A DNA stretch of 64,000 nt from Bombus terrestris (Eukaryota > Arthropoda > Insecta > Hymenoptera > Apidae): the NCBI RefSeq assembly GCF_910591885.1, contig NC_063272.1:11110364-11174363 (forward strand). The letters are read 5' to 3'. Position numbers and translations under genes: made by a program. Positions 1 through 14,344 of the stretch are shown one piece after another. The notes beneath the pieces are model-generated. The model had not been told where the DNA came from. It saw only the letters and a program-made list of their open reading frames with translations, and searched no databases. Positions within the stretch are counted from its first letter, which is position 1; each line of letters opens with the position of its first letter.

Positions 1-3000
1 GTATTCGCACGAGATACTAATAACCGGCGTGCATGGCGTTTGAGGTTAACTTTGGTTGGTTGAAACGGAAACAGAATAAAATAAGTTATTAACAATGTCA
101 TTATTAACACTCACGTGCGTAATGAAACTCTGAACTAATGTAATCATTGTCACTTAACAGTTTCAATTAAAACACTCACTGCACTTAATAAATACAAAAA
201 TAATTACAGGCAATGGACACGTCAAACGCGCAACAGGTAATGAAAAATGCGCGGGAAAATGTTTGCTATGCTTTTACGAAATTGGCCGATAGAGTGCTTT
301 CGAGTCCTACTGAAATAAGAATGAATAATTAATTGCAATTTCTTTATAATATATAATGTCGTTTGACAACAATATAATAACTTATTTGATAGAAATGTAC
401 AAATACTTTTTTATTATTTGCAGTAACAGAAAAAGGAACACTTTCGGTAAGTACAAATTATTTATCAATTTAGGAGATAATTATTTAGTAAAAAATGATA
501 ATTTAGTTTAAGAAATTAAACTACATAAAGGGTAAATGTGTAATGGTTACATATATTCAAATTTAATACGAAATATATATTTGTTTAATAAATGAATTTC
601 TATAATTTTAGAATGTTTTCTAGAAACATTATGTCATTTGCGAAAATATGTGCTCTTCAATTAATTTATTTAGAGGTTATCCATAATTTGCAGCTCCTTA
701 CTGTATTTTCATAAAAATAAAGATTAAATCTTTCTATGTATGTATTTACCTAGATTTCAAATCGTTAGATTTTTATTTTATTTAAGAAAATTTTAGATAA
801 ATGGATAAAAAATAATTAAAGTTAAATGAACTTGCATAGTAATTAGATAAAGCTAAAGCTATTATGTTAACTTAAAGTCTCAATTAGGAATTTATTCAGA
901 GCTTATCATTAAATATGTATATATGTATGTAAAGTTTAATGTCTAGTACAAGATATTCAGTAATCAATTATGAACGTCGTATTAAATACGAATAGAGCTT
1001 CACTATATGAAAGTTATAAGATTTTAAGCAATATATTAATTATAACGTTTAGAAATGTTTGACTCTCATATTATGTTGTACAATATTGTTAAAGTGAGAA
1101 AAATAAAAGTTAAGTATTATCATTATATTTAATTAATAGACAAATTCAAAAAATATACAATTGATGTATTTTACATCGTTAATGCTGAGTAAATTAATAA
1201 ATTTCAGATTTATACAGCAATATATGTACAATGTTTTTAAGTCATTGTCATTTAGATCGATTCAATATCATAAATTTAAGAGTGCATACATGTAGAGCTT
1301 TTTTCTTATTTTTTAAAAACATGAGAAATTCCTTCCTTATTCTATTGATAATTAATATACATAAATTTTTATATATGTATTCAGATAGAAAAAGACGAAT
1401 TGGGACTCTATGGTAGATATATTAATTATTTCTAATTTGTATTCGCTTATTGAGAAGATCTCGAAATATTTAAGAGACAGATCATTATTAAACAGAATAG
1501 TTTTCTTCATATTTTAAGATTGCAGACACAATTTCAACAATGATTCCGTACTTGAAAACCCTGTACTTTTCTTACTTGCAACATCAAAGTAACAATTTTA
1601 ATGAGGAGTCCTTTTCCTCATTGAGTATTTAATTAATTACTTCGAAATGGACGCGCTTTGAACTTGTAAACGTAGGAGGTACTTAAAACTTTCTGTAGAC
1701 TCATCCGAAAGCAAAAAATTCTCGTTGATATCGCAAAACGATCGATAAAAAAGCATGGGTCGTGAAATCATTGCCTTGTTGTCCTTCTGGAAAATATGTT
1801 TTACGAACTTTGAAGCGTATTAAAGTTTTGGTTAGAATTCGTTTCATGGCATTTTCTTGTTTCCACGTGAATGACATGAAAGGAGACGCAAGGGTTCCAT
1901 TATTTCGCTATGATACCGAGAATCGCGCTTCACGTAGAGCAATCTGCGGTAGATATTGTCCACGAACGAGGAAAATAAAGCCATAAATTCAATTTCGTTG
2001 CCCGACTATACGAAAAAGGGTATAGGGAAGATGCTCGAAAACTTCGCGATGAGAATACAACATAGACGAAAGCAATACGAGAAGGTTGTGCAAAATCGAA
2101 ACAAAGAGGGACAGATTATTAGAGAAATGGAAGTACGAGGGGTGGCAGGTATTGTATGTTAGGAGAAATATAGAGTACAGAGGGGATCGTGTTTGACTGC
2201 CGTGGAACAAACATGCGGTGACTAATCAATATCATCGACCTTATTTGGGTCAATAGGTTACCACTATCAGCATTTATTTGTTATAGCACATCAACGCTCT
2301 CTCTTATTTGTTTATTTTGTTACGTTTGGTTTTTATCACCTCCCTTTGTGCTTATCTCTCGGATCGAATAAAATGGACAACCAATTTTCCGGATACACAG
2401 TTGTCAATCTTTCGATATCGCATTCATTCTTGTACGAGCGTATATATGTTCGAATATTTAGAATAACAATATAAATCATACGTGATTGCATGGACTTCGA
2501 TATTGCATCTAGATATCTCATACAACAAAAAATAAATTGTGTTCGAATTTTGCTAGGTTCGTGACATCTTAAATTTAAAAATTTCGCAGAACTATTTCAT
2601 GAAACTACCGTACAACTATTAGGTTATGCACGTACTAGCGACAAGTTGACTTTCTCGCTGGCATCAATCAAAATTTCAATTTCTTCTTCTTCTACTAACG
2701 CCATATATTATAAATATAAGTATTGAAGCGACAGATTTGTCACTAGTGCGCGTATGGCGACAGTTACATTTTTTTCCTCTTTCTGTCACTATCATATTTC
2801 TTCACTGCTATACCGGAGGATATAATTCAAATAATAAAAAAAATTTAATGTGGAGTATAATAATAACGTAATGACTTTTTCACGAAATATAAATTGAAAC
2901 GCGAGAGAAATGGATAGGAAAGTTTCTATTTATATCAAGGTTATTGTTACTGAATCTTATTTATTTTACTGTTTAAACGATATATTTTATCCTTTTAAAT

Positions 3001-6000
3001 TATCCACAGATTTTAAGATCAGAATTGATTATTTTGTGTTAGAGTACACAAATTATATTGTCATATTGAATAAAGTGAAATTCTAATTTTTAACAATATC
3101 ATCTATTTGATAAATTATGAGATTCTTCCATGAACAGCATCACATCGTTCGTAACTTTTATTTGACATTTATCATTAGTATAAATATTACACTTCATTTA
3201 TGATTTTAAAATACATCGAGTACATGTATGGATATATAAATAAAAGTTCCTTAAGTGATATCGTTTGATTTACATAATATCTATCTATAGTGTTAATAAG
3301 TTCTACAACATATAATTATAGAAAATCAGTGTTTCAGGATATTCAATTCACAATGTATGTACTGTTCACGTTCTAACGCAATCGCGTTTCGTCTAAGCTT
3401 ATTTCATTAAACCAAGGTAATAGTGCAGAACTCTATATTTGAACTTAAGAGATGTTCCGCAGTCTACTTCGTAGTTTACTATGGAAAACTGTAAGTCTAC
3501 CTGCTGTGAGAGTTGGCAGTTAAATGTCGTGTGCATAATCTACTCGTTAACTAGTTAATTTAGTTAAGTTTCGTAAGTTTCGCCGTGCGTAAACATAACT
3601 GTCTAGCAAACGAGTGAGTTGGAAGCGGCAAATTTAGTCAAGCCGAAATAAAGCGATTGTGTTTCAGAGCTATGAGCTATAAGCGACGAGAACTCTTTAC
3701 GATTCCCAACAGTATGGAAGCATCTGAATGTTCGTTACGTGAAACTTGTTAGACACAAAATGGCTATTAATATGCGCTTAACTTCTGGAAATCCAACTAC
3801 TTTTCATTGACTATAACGTGGTGGTGGAAACTTTGATATTAATCTCATCTAACAGGAGTAAAACGCACGACGCGAGGTGAAGTGCTATTTTCTGTTATAT
3901 TTTATTAAAACGTGAAAAAAAAAAGAGAAAAGATATGACTTAATTAATTGTGTAATTTACAATTTCTCTTAATTTAAATAAAACTCTTAATTTTGAAATT
4001 ATTTTCATTTTTCTTTCTTTCCGAGTAATCAATAATATACTAGTTTGTTCATAATGTTTCAATTCTCAGAATTAATACGTGTTTTCATAACATTTATCGA
4101 TTATAAAATTGTCTTACGTATACGCGTGATGTTTCTTGAATAAATACGGTTACATTTGAACTTTTCTCAATTTTCTTCACTAGACACAAATACGCATTTC
4201 ACTTTTGACACCTTTCTTCTTTTGATTTAATCTCATTACATAGTTTCAATAGTATCGTATATATGTATAATAGTGTTATTTCCACCTTGATTCTATTTAA
4301 TCGCATATTGCGAATTTTAAAAGAAATCTTTATGATCAAATCTTGGGAGAAGACTGTATAAAATTAAATTAAGATTAAATTAGTAATGAAGTGTAATGTC
4401 CACAGTTTCATTCAGTTTAATATAAGCATTATCTTATGGCTCATTTATTACACCTGTAAAAAATATTACTACATCCAAATTTTAATAAAAATTGTAAGAA
4501 TATCTTTCAAGAAAGAGGAATTTTTAAACAAGAATAATAGCAATTAATTATAGAAAATCACTTTCCACAATATAACAGAGTTGAGTAAATTTTAGTTTAT
4601 TTATTAAATTCAGTATTTCAATTCAATATTTAAAAAACAAGTAATATGTGTATTAAAACATTTTCAAAATTTTATTCAGTCATCTGTATACTGATTAATA
4701 CCACACAGCAAACATAACAACAAAATTTTCAATCAGTGTTTTCAATTACTAATGAGACCTTCAATTAAAGGGATTTGTACCTATAAAATCGGCTTAAGAA
4801 TGTCTGCATCGAGAAATCGATTATTTGTCGACAAAGGATTTTGGCTGTTGGTATTAAATGTAACATGGAGAGTATTAAAATTTCTCTTTTATACAAGTAA
4901 AAGGGATGAATCATTTTTCAACTTTTTCTGAAATTATTCTACAAATTCTGTTCTAAAGATTTTTAGAGCAATGGTTCGCTCATATTCTTTCATAAACACA
5001 TTCATCAATACAATCATATAAAATTATCATATAATTTAGATCGTTTTGTTACCTTCTATAATTTTATAATACAAAATCTTACATGTTATATAAAAAAATA
5101 GATGTTGATGAGTGTACTATAACTACCTTATGATGTTAAAATCAAATTTATTGAAGTTAATATTGAAATTAATTTTATTGCCGTGTTTAGTGATATTATT
5201 ACTTCAATTTACATTCCTTTGTCTTAAAATGTATATCGCCCTTTGTTCATGCATCGTGATCTTTCAGAGTTCCTAATATGTGATGTATCTTAAATCTATA
5301 TTAGATACACATATACATACGTATTATTGAGTTTCATCGCAGTATGCTAGTAACATTGAATAACGTGACTGATTTTCAATGGTTCGCGACTACACCAATG
5401 ACCGCACTCTCGCAGCAGTTTCGATATTAAATCCGTATTCAAATTTCATCTATTATTCAGTTACGTTTCAATCTTGAAATCCCTTAAGGATATTTAGTTG
5501 AAGCATCGTTAGATGAGAAGGCTGCCTCCATTTTACTAATATCAGTTAATTATAATTAAATGAATATAATAATTTGAAAATTCTGATGATCTTTATATCG
5601 ATTTTAGTTTAAATACATTTAAATGTATTTGGACTAGACTTTTTCTTTGATTTTAAGATAAATAAAACTTATTGTGAGAGTACAAAATATTAAATAAAAC
5701 TTTTTGCTATTTATTTTAGTTATTGCTTCTTTTAACTGTATAAAACTTCATAAATTAAAAATAAAGAAAACAAATATTATAAAGATAATAAAAGTATAAG
5801 AAACAGATAAGTTTAGGTGGAATTATCTTGTTTGCACGTTCTCGTATTCTTGTATAACGCTATTATTTACTGGTACCTAAATGCGCTCGTGACGCGCGAT
5901 ACGACACCGATGTGTACGCCACTGTAAAGATTGAAAAAACATTTTTGCTTTGAAACCAATGGAGAGCGTGACCTGAATGCCGGAAATAGGTCTGTTGTTC

Positions 6001-6370
6001 ACTTGAACACGTATGGTAGATTTCTGCTGGGAGGTAGATTTTAGGCCCCCCTTTCAAACAAGCGGATTTTTACTGTGGTGGAAAAACCGCGCGACGACTA
6101 CGTGTAGCTTCTGTTCAAAACGACACGTTGTAGATAGTACAGTGGTTGTACCTTCCGTAAATAGTACATGTGGTAAAAACTTGCTTGTCCGAGAGCTATT
6201 CTCGATACAACATTCCTGTGTACAGTGTGCATACATGTTTTCAATCGTTACAGAAAAATATTCTATGTCCCTTAGTTGTAAATTTTTTTAAGCCAGAGAT
6301 TTATAAGCTATAATTCCTTCAAACGTATCTGAATGGATAAAAATTTGCAACTTCGGTTATGAGATCCTTA

Positions 6371-6402
<32 letters not shown>

Positions 6403-7064
6403 CAGAATATACTTTTGTATTTTTATTTTGTACGCTAATTTAAATTAAACGTGTATTTTGTTTCCATATGAAAGTTATTATGAATTTATTATACAATGTT
6501 TCAGATTAAATTCCAACAATTTAATATTTTTAATGAATTCATGGATTTAACTTAGCTTACAACATAATATAAGAAATTGTTATTTAATTAAAAGGGAATC
6601 AATACGATATAGCTTTTGATACGTTATTCGATATGCTTATTGTGTTACTTTTCTTAATAAAGCACTTTATTGGCCTTTGATGTTCCTATTATAAAATAAT
6701 TCATTCTTATTCGTATAGAGATTGAAACAATATGCATTTGAAAATATGAGTTTATCCGAAAGGAGCATTTAAGTAAATAATAAAATTCAAGTATCACTGA
6801 ATTTACAAATTACGTACTATCCACATTTATTTTTAAAGCTAGATTACTCAAAAAGATGTTACTTATTAAATTTTACTTGACTCGCTTATTCGAGAGATGT
6901 TATGTCGCAACTAATTGCTCTGATTTTGCTTTTTGTTTCGATTTAGCTTCTAGCTTTTATGACTTCCGTTTATTTCCTAATATTTAAAATCACGTGGAAG
7001 ATCGTGATCTTTATATGATTAAAGCTACTATATTTAAAGCATCATGCGGACACTGTAAAGTAAA
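1..7064. other. Non-coding AT-rich stretch
   Basis: No gene recognised. Slightly GC-richer patches lie at 3450-3740 and 5820-6240. The open frames in them are short and lack family features. The poly-T run at 6371 is listed separately. Confidence 0.6.
6371..6397. repeat. Homopolymer run, 27 T
   Basis: An uninterrupted T run. It could be the A-tail of a minus-strand retroposed sequence or simple slippage. No flanking duplication was identified. Confidence 0.95.
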
Positions 7065-7750
7065 TGTTTTCGAAACTATCTCAACTACGTTAACGATGCT
7101 CGCTATAATTCTTAAAAATATGTGGCGGCACTCGACCTCGGAAATTTCCAACGGCTTCGCGGCACAAAGCGCTATATCTTTAAAGCGTAATGCCGACAAG
7201 CCTAATGTACCATCGATATCCGTACGGTTCTTTCGCCGAATATTCGGAAGAACGCATACGCGGCAACAGTCGCTAACTTCTAACAAAGCAGCGCGCGTAG
7301 TAGGGATATCGAGGGGCAACAAAGAAAAGGCGTGGTTTTGAACCAAAAAGATTCACTGTGCCCCGAGCTATGACGTGTGAAGTGAGACGTGTTCGTGAGA
7401 AACGAGTAGTCGACTCTCGATAGCCAGTGTTAAGAGTTATTATTTGTTAATCGTTAACCGTTGTTAATCGTTAATCGTGGTTAATCGTTATTTGTTTTTA
7501 ATTGTCAAAAGTTTAATAAACGTTATTGTTAAAAATCAGGAGTATTTCTTGTGTGCGCAATCACGACATATACCACCTCAAATATATCTTAAAAAAACTT
7601 TCACAGATCTGAATTTATTGATTGTGGAACAAATTTTAAACTTAACTCAACTACATTGCTGGTGCTCGTTATGATTCTTAAAATATATCTTAGAAAAACT
7701 GTCATGAACATAAATTCGTTACTTATGGAACAGATCACGCACATGCATAT
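7065..7750. repeat. Decayed LTR-like / tandem repeat block
   Basis: A GC-rich core at 7121-7430 begins TGTGGCGGCACTCGAC, matching TGTAGCGGCACTCGAC at 28013 and continuing with a related AACGG and CGCG pattern. The core is followed by AATAAACG near 7515 and ends around TCACGACA at 7568. The flank before it (about 7079-7118, CTCAACTACGTTAACGATGC onward) is repeated imperfectly at about 7645-7685, and the ATATATCTTA segment at 7580 recurs at 7682. This looks like an LTR fragment lodged in older tandem units of about 110 bp. No clean target duplication was found. The open frames across 6994-7346 on both strands lie in this repeat and are not taken as genes. Confidence 0.5.
7444..7490. repeat. GTTAATCG-type short tandem array
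   Basis: Imperfect reiteration of GTTAATCG and GTTAACCG, about six units, within the LTR-like block. Confidence 0.7.
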
Positions 7751-9219
7751 GAAAATACACATGGCGATTAAAATTATAATAACTATGTTTGTTTAATGTA
7801 CCGGGAAGGAGAAATAGATTCAAGATACTTGATAATCAGATTTCATGATTCTATTATTTACATAGCCAATGCTATTATTCCGATGCGAATATGTACTCAA
7901 CCAGAACATTACCACCACTGAGATTTGCTTTACGCGTTATTTCTAGAATTTAGCTCGAGACCATCTGTCGACCTCATGGCGTGTTCGCATATGCATGCTA
8001 ATCTAAGAAACGATAGTGAGTCCTGTTGCTTTTCTTTAATATTAAAATATACTCAGTATATAGTAAAATATTTATTAATTAAAATGCCTGTGAATTAAAA
8101 AATTGTTACTTGTGCACATAATATCCTAGTTAGATTAACACATCATTTACCTATATTTGATGTTATTTTTATATATTTCCAGAGTTAGTATATCAACACA
8201 GTTGAAGACTATAGCTACTCACATAGACAAAGAATCTCTATTTTAAGAATAAACATCATTAACGAAACACCCACTTTGGATTACAATTCTTGAAACTTTT
8301 TGCACAATCAGCTTTCGGAACATGTACTGTCCTTATCGCGTGAATGTCATAGATCGATTGGACGTTAAGAGCTTCTATCTTAACAGAGTTATTACCCTTG
8401 CAAACAACGGAACATAAGAACATTTTTTATAGCCTTGGCAAATGAGGCGTTGTAGTTATACGGTATAATGGTCCGATGATAAAACACGCTTCTTTGAAGT
8501 CGCTACCCTTGGCATGGTGGGTGTAATGCACAGAAATACACCGCACTCGACTAAGCTTACGCCCCAGTTCTATTATACAAAGACGATAATTCACTATCAT
8601 GCCTTATTAAGCTTTAACGTGAGCGAGAGTTATAATGCCTATTCTTTCTATTACCTTTGTATTGCAACTCGTAGGTATCGGAATCCTCATTATTACACGA
8701 CGTCATGTCGATTCAATAAAGAGAAAAATTAAATAAACTCCTATACAGTAACAAGGACATTGTTTAAATATAACTATGAATCTATATATCCTACAAGCTT
8801 CATATGATACTCGTCGTTCGTTATACATATACGCGATACAAATGCTCTCTTAAACTCTTAACCGATGAAGATGAGTTAATTAGTCGTTCGGATTCCCAAT
8901 CGTTTGGATATAACAATTTAATTATATTAATTATACATATATCCTATCTTTTACCGTGTTGTTTGATTTTTATTATAAATAGATTATTTTACATTTAAGT
9001 TTATAAAATCTAAAATTGGCGTAAATTAAGATTTATTAATTATTAACTCCATCATTATAAAAGTTTCTACTCAAGGAATGATCTGATACAATTTTTACAA
9101 ACTATATTAAAAATTTTTGATACGTTACAATTATTTCTTAATTAGCTTAATTTTATTAAAGACAGGAAGGATAATGATAAAAATGAGATTTCAAATAAAT
9201 TTTGATGCTTATTATATTA
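7751..9219. other. Non-coding stretch
   Basis: Nothing supported as a gene or repeat. The region between the LTR-like block and the mariner-like end is AT-rich with a few mixed-composition patches (8270-8560). Confidence 0.6.
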
Positions 9220-9257
9220 TTAGGTTGTCAACTAAGTGATTGCGACTTTTGTCATTA
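9220..9257 (+). mobile_element. Mariner-like terminal repeat fragment
   Basis: TTAGGTTGTCAACTAAGTGA followed by TTGCGACTTTTGTC resembles the terminal inverted repeat of bee mariner elements as I recall them. No mariner transposase is readable downstream and no matching opposite end was found nearby, so this is at most a relic end. Confidence 0.45.
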
Positions 9258-12200
9258 GCTGGTAATGATAGTTTCATCACTATATATCAGATAAATGCAA
9301 ATTTGATATCATTCGTATTACATAAAATTTGACATTGGCTTATGCTCAAATTTATATAAATCTATTACTATAATAAATGATAAGTCATTTCTAGCTTCAC
9401 GATAACAAGAATATACGCTCGATCTCCCATAGTATGTTCAAAAAGATGCGCATATAGCACTGTCACAATTTCACAATCAAGCAGTATTTCATCATACTTT
9501 TTCGTAATGGGGGTTTCGTAAAATATTGGAACATCTTTCACGCTGTCAGATTAGCGGTATAAAGTCACGTTCTCTGTTGCAACAGAAAGATCATTTGCTA
9601 GATACGCTGTTCCGCGATGGTGAATCGATGTCTAGTATTCGAAATGAAGCCAGAGTACAGAAATGATGGCACGCATTACAATAATGGTAGATACTGAACC
9701 TGACATAGCGGTATTGTAATACAATGGCGTTGAAACTAGTGACCAGTCATGAGAGAATGACAGAACACAAATTCGATGGACCATGGAATCGTTAGTTAGT
9801 TTCTAACAATGACGCGTACGGTCGCAGATGGTGCAATCTGAACTTAAACGTTCTTGTTCTGAGTATGGCAGCGTGTAAGAGAAATTGAATAGTTTCCCGG
9901 ACAGCTTGTTGAATCAAAGAACAGAGAAAACATAGTTAGTTTGTGGTTTTCTGGATGACAGTTGAAAACGTACTCAAAATAATGGTTTAATAGGGCTCGA
10001 AATTCCCTTAAGATGTCTTTACAAGAACATTGAATAATCTTCGTGTTTTATTCTTTTTTTAGGTACTTTCTTATTATAATTCGGTATAAAAAGATTGGAG
10101 ATCAGAACGAGTTTGTAATAATTATATGTAAAAGTTTAAACATAGAAAGAATGCGTCCCTTTTCGTCGTGCAGCAAAATTTTTATTTGTAGGCTGTATGA
10201 ACTGAAAATATCACGAGTTTCACGTTTGAAGAAATTCTGAGCATGCTATGAACAAGACTGTAATATGCTAGAAGATACATAGAGACTCCAAAGTATTTTA
10301 TACCAATGTAGTCATGAAGGAGTTAATTTTGTTACGCTTCAAACTTTTTCAAACTTTACCAAAACGCGCGGAATTTTCAAAGTACAAAATTTACCCTGCT
10401 TGTACTGGTGTGTAATCGATTATGTCTTCTCCACTTTACACTTTGCACGAAGTTTATGATCTTCATTTTGATATTTGAACTTTTTGAAAAAGCATATTCT
10501 GCGAGGATTACATGGAATATCGCGCCGAATTAAAGCGAGCTGCATCTTTAAAATAAACAAAAATATGAAAAATCTCGATAAACATCAACAGTCATGTAAT
10601 TTTCGATACAAATTAAATAAAATATTATGAATATCGACACTTTTCAACTGCTATAACCGAAATATATTATTTGCTTATAAAAAGATATAGTTTGCGGCTT
10701 TGATCTGGAATTAAATAGATGTAAATAACTGCTATTTAGAAGATATAAAAAACATAAATAAATGTTAAACATAATAAGTAACATCATTTTTTACAAACTC
10801 ATGACATTTACATACTTTTTGGTCATTAAAGACTGATATATGTGTGTATAAACAATATTTTAATGGGAATTCAACCTGATAAACAGATAATACTGAATTC
10901 GGAAAGAGAATCAAGAAAATGATGTATAAATAGTATTCATACATATAAAGTATTCACGAAACTATAAAACTTCAGAAACCAGGAGCAATGAAATTTATCT
11001 ATTATGCAAATAGTTGTATTGTTTATTTTCGACAGGACAACAGTCTCATCAAACATTCAAGAAATTTTCTAGAAAATTTGCGTCCCGTTGAAAGTTTGAT
11101 ATAACCGAAACGAAGTTTATTCTCTATAGACTGGAGTTATGGCATTGTCGTTGTAAAAGACAGTTTTTGTCCAAGAACGTTAAATCGTTCGCGGATGGTA
11201 AAAAGGTAGAATATCGTTAACTACTCGTTCGCAGGCTGATACAATTGTCGTAGGCCGAGTCAGCGCGTTTCGAGGACCGAAATGGGGCTAAACCCTCGTC
11301 ACTCCGCGAAACACGCACCCGCATGTAAATTTCCACATTATTCCCAGCTATATATGTAAGTAGGCTCGTTCCATTTTTTCCTTTTTTATTATTCTATGCG
11401 ACGTTCTCGAGCAGGAACAGTGGTTTCGTCAATTTTCCTCGTGGAAGTTACCGGACGAATCGTAAGCTACGCGGTGACAAAACCCTCGCGATTTCGCTTC
11501 GGGGAAACCAGAGGCAGAGTAAAAATGTGCACGGGTGTCTCTAGGGGATTTCGAACCTGCGGGTTATTGACGCTGATCCTTCCTGTGTTGTATAACTCTA
11601 ACCTCTGAAATCCGTCTTTTAAGGGCACGGGACGAAAAATGTGGACAGAATTTATATAGCTCTTTTTTTAAAGTCATCTCTATGTGCGCAAATATCAACA
11701 GTCTGTCATGTGTTTATTTTATTCCATCGTATCTTGCTTTTTGTTGGGATAAACCATTTAGTGGGTACTTTTTCCTTATCGTAATTGTAAAAATTTCATA
11801 AAACAGGTATCTTAAATAATTTCGAAAAACTGATATGTTGCAAGGATAATCTTGTCCAGTTAAAATAACGATATTTATGAAGGAAAGAAAAAGCAATCAA
11901 ATTCGTACTAACATCTTAAAATGAAACTACTTGTCCTAATTAGTAATTAAACATATATATATTGATTTATCTACTATAGTAAACATCAAATACTAGTAGT
12001 AATATAATAATATCTAATAACAAAAAGAGATACAAGGTCTATATTCAACAATATACGGTACATATACACGTACATAAATATCTTTTTATATATTTCATAA
12101 ACCCGTGAGGTGTTTAACAATAAATGATGTATCTAAAATATATGCATAGAAATATAACATTAATATAAAAGATTGTTTTGTAGCAAAAGGTCAAATTTCA

Positions 12201-14344
12201 ATATAAATAACCTAGGAAACGTCGGATGTAAATTAGTTATAGTAAAATATTTGCTTCGTCGACGCGTGTCATAAACTATCAGAGGTTGAGTACGTGTCAT
12301 AAATTATTTCACGAGTTTAAGACTGTTACTTCTGCCTGAACGATCTGTAGCCACGATTAATCGTTCGAGTTCGAAATATTTCATAGCTTGTATCTCGATT
12401 GCGTTTTCCCGCTTCACGAAGAAACTGGTACGTGCACCTACCCTTCGAGAAGGAAGATGTTTTACGCTTCATTTGCTCGTACGGAGTGCTTTTGTAAAGA
12501 ATGAACGATCGTTGTGGTTGACGATACTTGAAAATTCGTTCAAGAAGAAACACGAGATACAATGCTAGAATATTTCGTATTGATAAATATGGAAGCAATG
12601 GATATTCGATGTTACTTCTATATAATAAACTATAGTCGGTAACTATAATCAGCAAAATATTTCAACATTTCGATAGATATTCTTCTCTTAATTGTTTAAT
12701 TCCCTTTCCTAGAAAACTTTACCTCGAACGTATCTACTGTTAGACCATGCAAATATCGATTAGACGTCACGGTCTAAAATTATTCTTGCACTTCTCCACA
12801 AGTAAAGTTAAAATTATCCTCATCGGTTCAAAATTCTATCTCATTGTCAAATTACCAAATTGTCAAATGATAACATTTCCTATATTCACTTTTCTATGTT
12901 CAATCTTTTGTATTCGCAAATTTTCGACAATTTACTACCTAAAGATAGTATTGCTACTAATACCTAATCGAAATTACGATTCGAATGCCAATACTAATAA
13001 GCCTACGTTATCATTTCTATTTCGACCGTATAAAAATTTATGAACTATTTCGTAGTTTGCATAGAAGCGAATTGATATCCATTTTGTATAATGATGGATT
13101 CAAGCCAGATTATTAAGATCGACACTTCATACGGTATATGCAACCCAAATATTACTGATGTAAGATTTATGTGAGTCATTATGTTCGATTCGCGTAATCA
13201 TTAGAAGGGGGGGGGGGGAGAGAACGGCATAGAATGATTGAACAATGGCAAGGTGTGTGAAATCGTAACGCGGTACGTGTTGACATGACATACTTGTCGT
13301 TCCGTTCACGTAGCAAGAGATTGTCCGGCTATTAACGGCTATACGCACTAAATGTATGCGAGTGATGGACACTGATTCAATACACGATTGACGTGGATCG
13401 AATGATCCAATGACAGTAAACCTGCTTCCCAAAATTTCACGCCGATGTCGCTTGTCCGCGAGATGAGCGTGAAAATTGAATTAAAAGCTAGTAGTCGGTC
13501 GAACGTGGATCTCTGCTAACCGATGGTTAAGCTGAATGATAAGGTCATGTAAAATTGTTATTGCCTTGATTGAGTAACCAGCAATTGATCAATACGTTTT
13601 TACATATATTTTACATATATTTTATAATTTATAAATGGAAATCTTTTTACTGTCATTTAACAATCCGTAATACGATAAAATGAAATGATGGGAATTTCTT
13701 GTTTGATGAAATATCTGCAGTTATCGTGTGTACGTTTATAATATAGGACATAATATGTTTGAAATCAAACAGAAAGTTTAAATTTATATCAAACGTTCTC
13801 TTTGAACAATGAAAATTTTATTGTGACTGTAAGTTATACAGTAAGACTAGTACAGTTTTATAAGAATATTTGCATAGAAAAGAAAACGTTCCGTTTCAAT
13901 TGAGAATTAAAATATTATCAAGTAAATTATTATAACATCATATTTTCTTTATTGTAGTGATTTTTTATTAAAAGATCTTTCGATCTTCGCTTTTCATTCA
14001 TCGTATCCTCGCTGCCATATAATTATTAAATATAATTGTATGTAATTGACATAAATAAATGAATAATTGACGACAGTGTATAAAAATTCTTATAATTGAC
14101 TTAAACGTCAAAAATAATTCTACAGACACAAATCATTTCAATTAATCAAAATTTTGTGTTTTTTTTATAATATCTTCTTCCTTTTCCCTATCGAAAAATG
14201 TCAGTATCATTTAGGAAGGCCCTCTTTAGGAATAGCTATTACTCCTTAGATGAGTACTGGGCGAGTTAAGCCTTATATTGTATGTAATTTTCTTGTTCGC
14301 CGCATATGAAACACAATAGGTAGGTATATATATACATTATACAC
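9258..14344. other. Non-coding stretch
   Basis: 9400-10000 has mixed composition but no readable transposase. 11150-11620 is a GC-enriched island without a recognisable protein. Open frames at 12326-12655 and 13127-13432 on the minus strand have no family features. Confidence 0.55.
13207..13218. repeat. Homopolymer run, 12 G
   Basis: An uninterrupted G run in AT-rich DNA. It is notable for the local composition and prone to sequencing error. The minus-strand open frame that crosses it is not taken as coding. Confidence 0.95.

Noticed and set aside
6994..7346. Overlapping frames of 115 and 111 codons on opposite strands
   Set aside because: They fall in the LTR-like repeat block and show no family motif.
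11530..11575. GGTTCGAAATCCC on the minus strand, like a tRNA B box
   Set aside because: The T-arm stem does not pair, and no A box or acceptor stem lies at the right distance.
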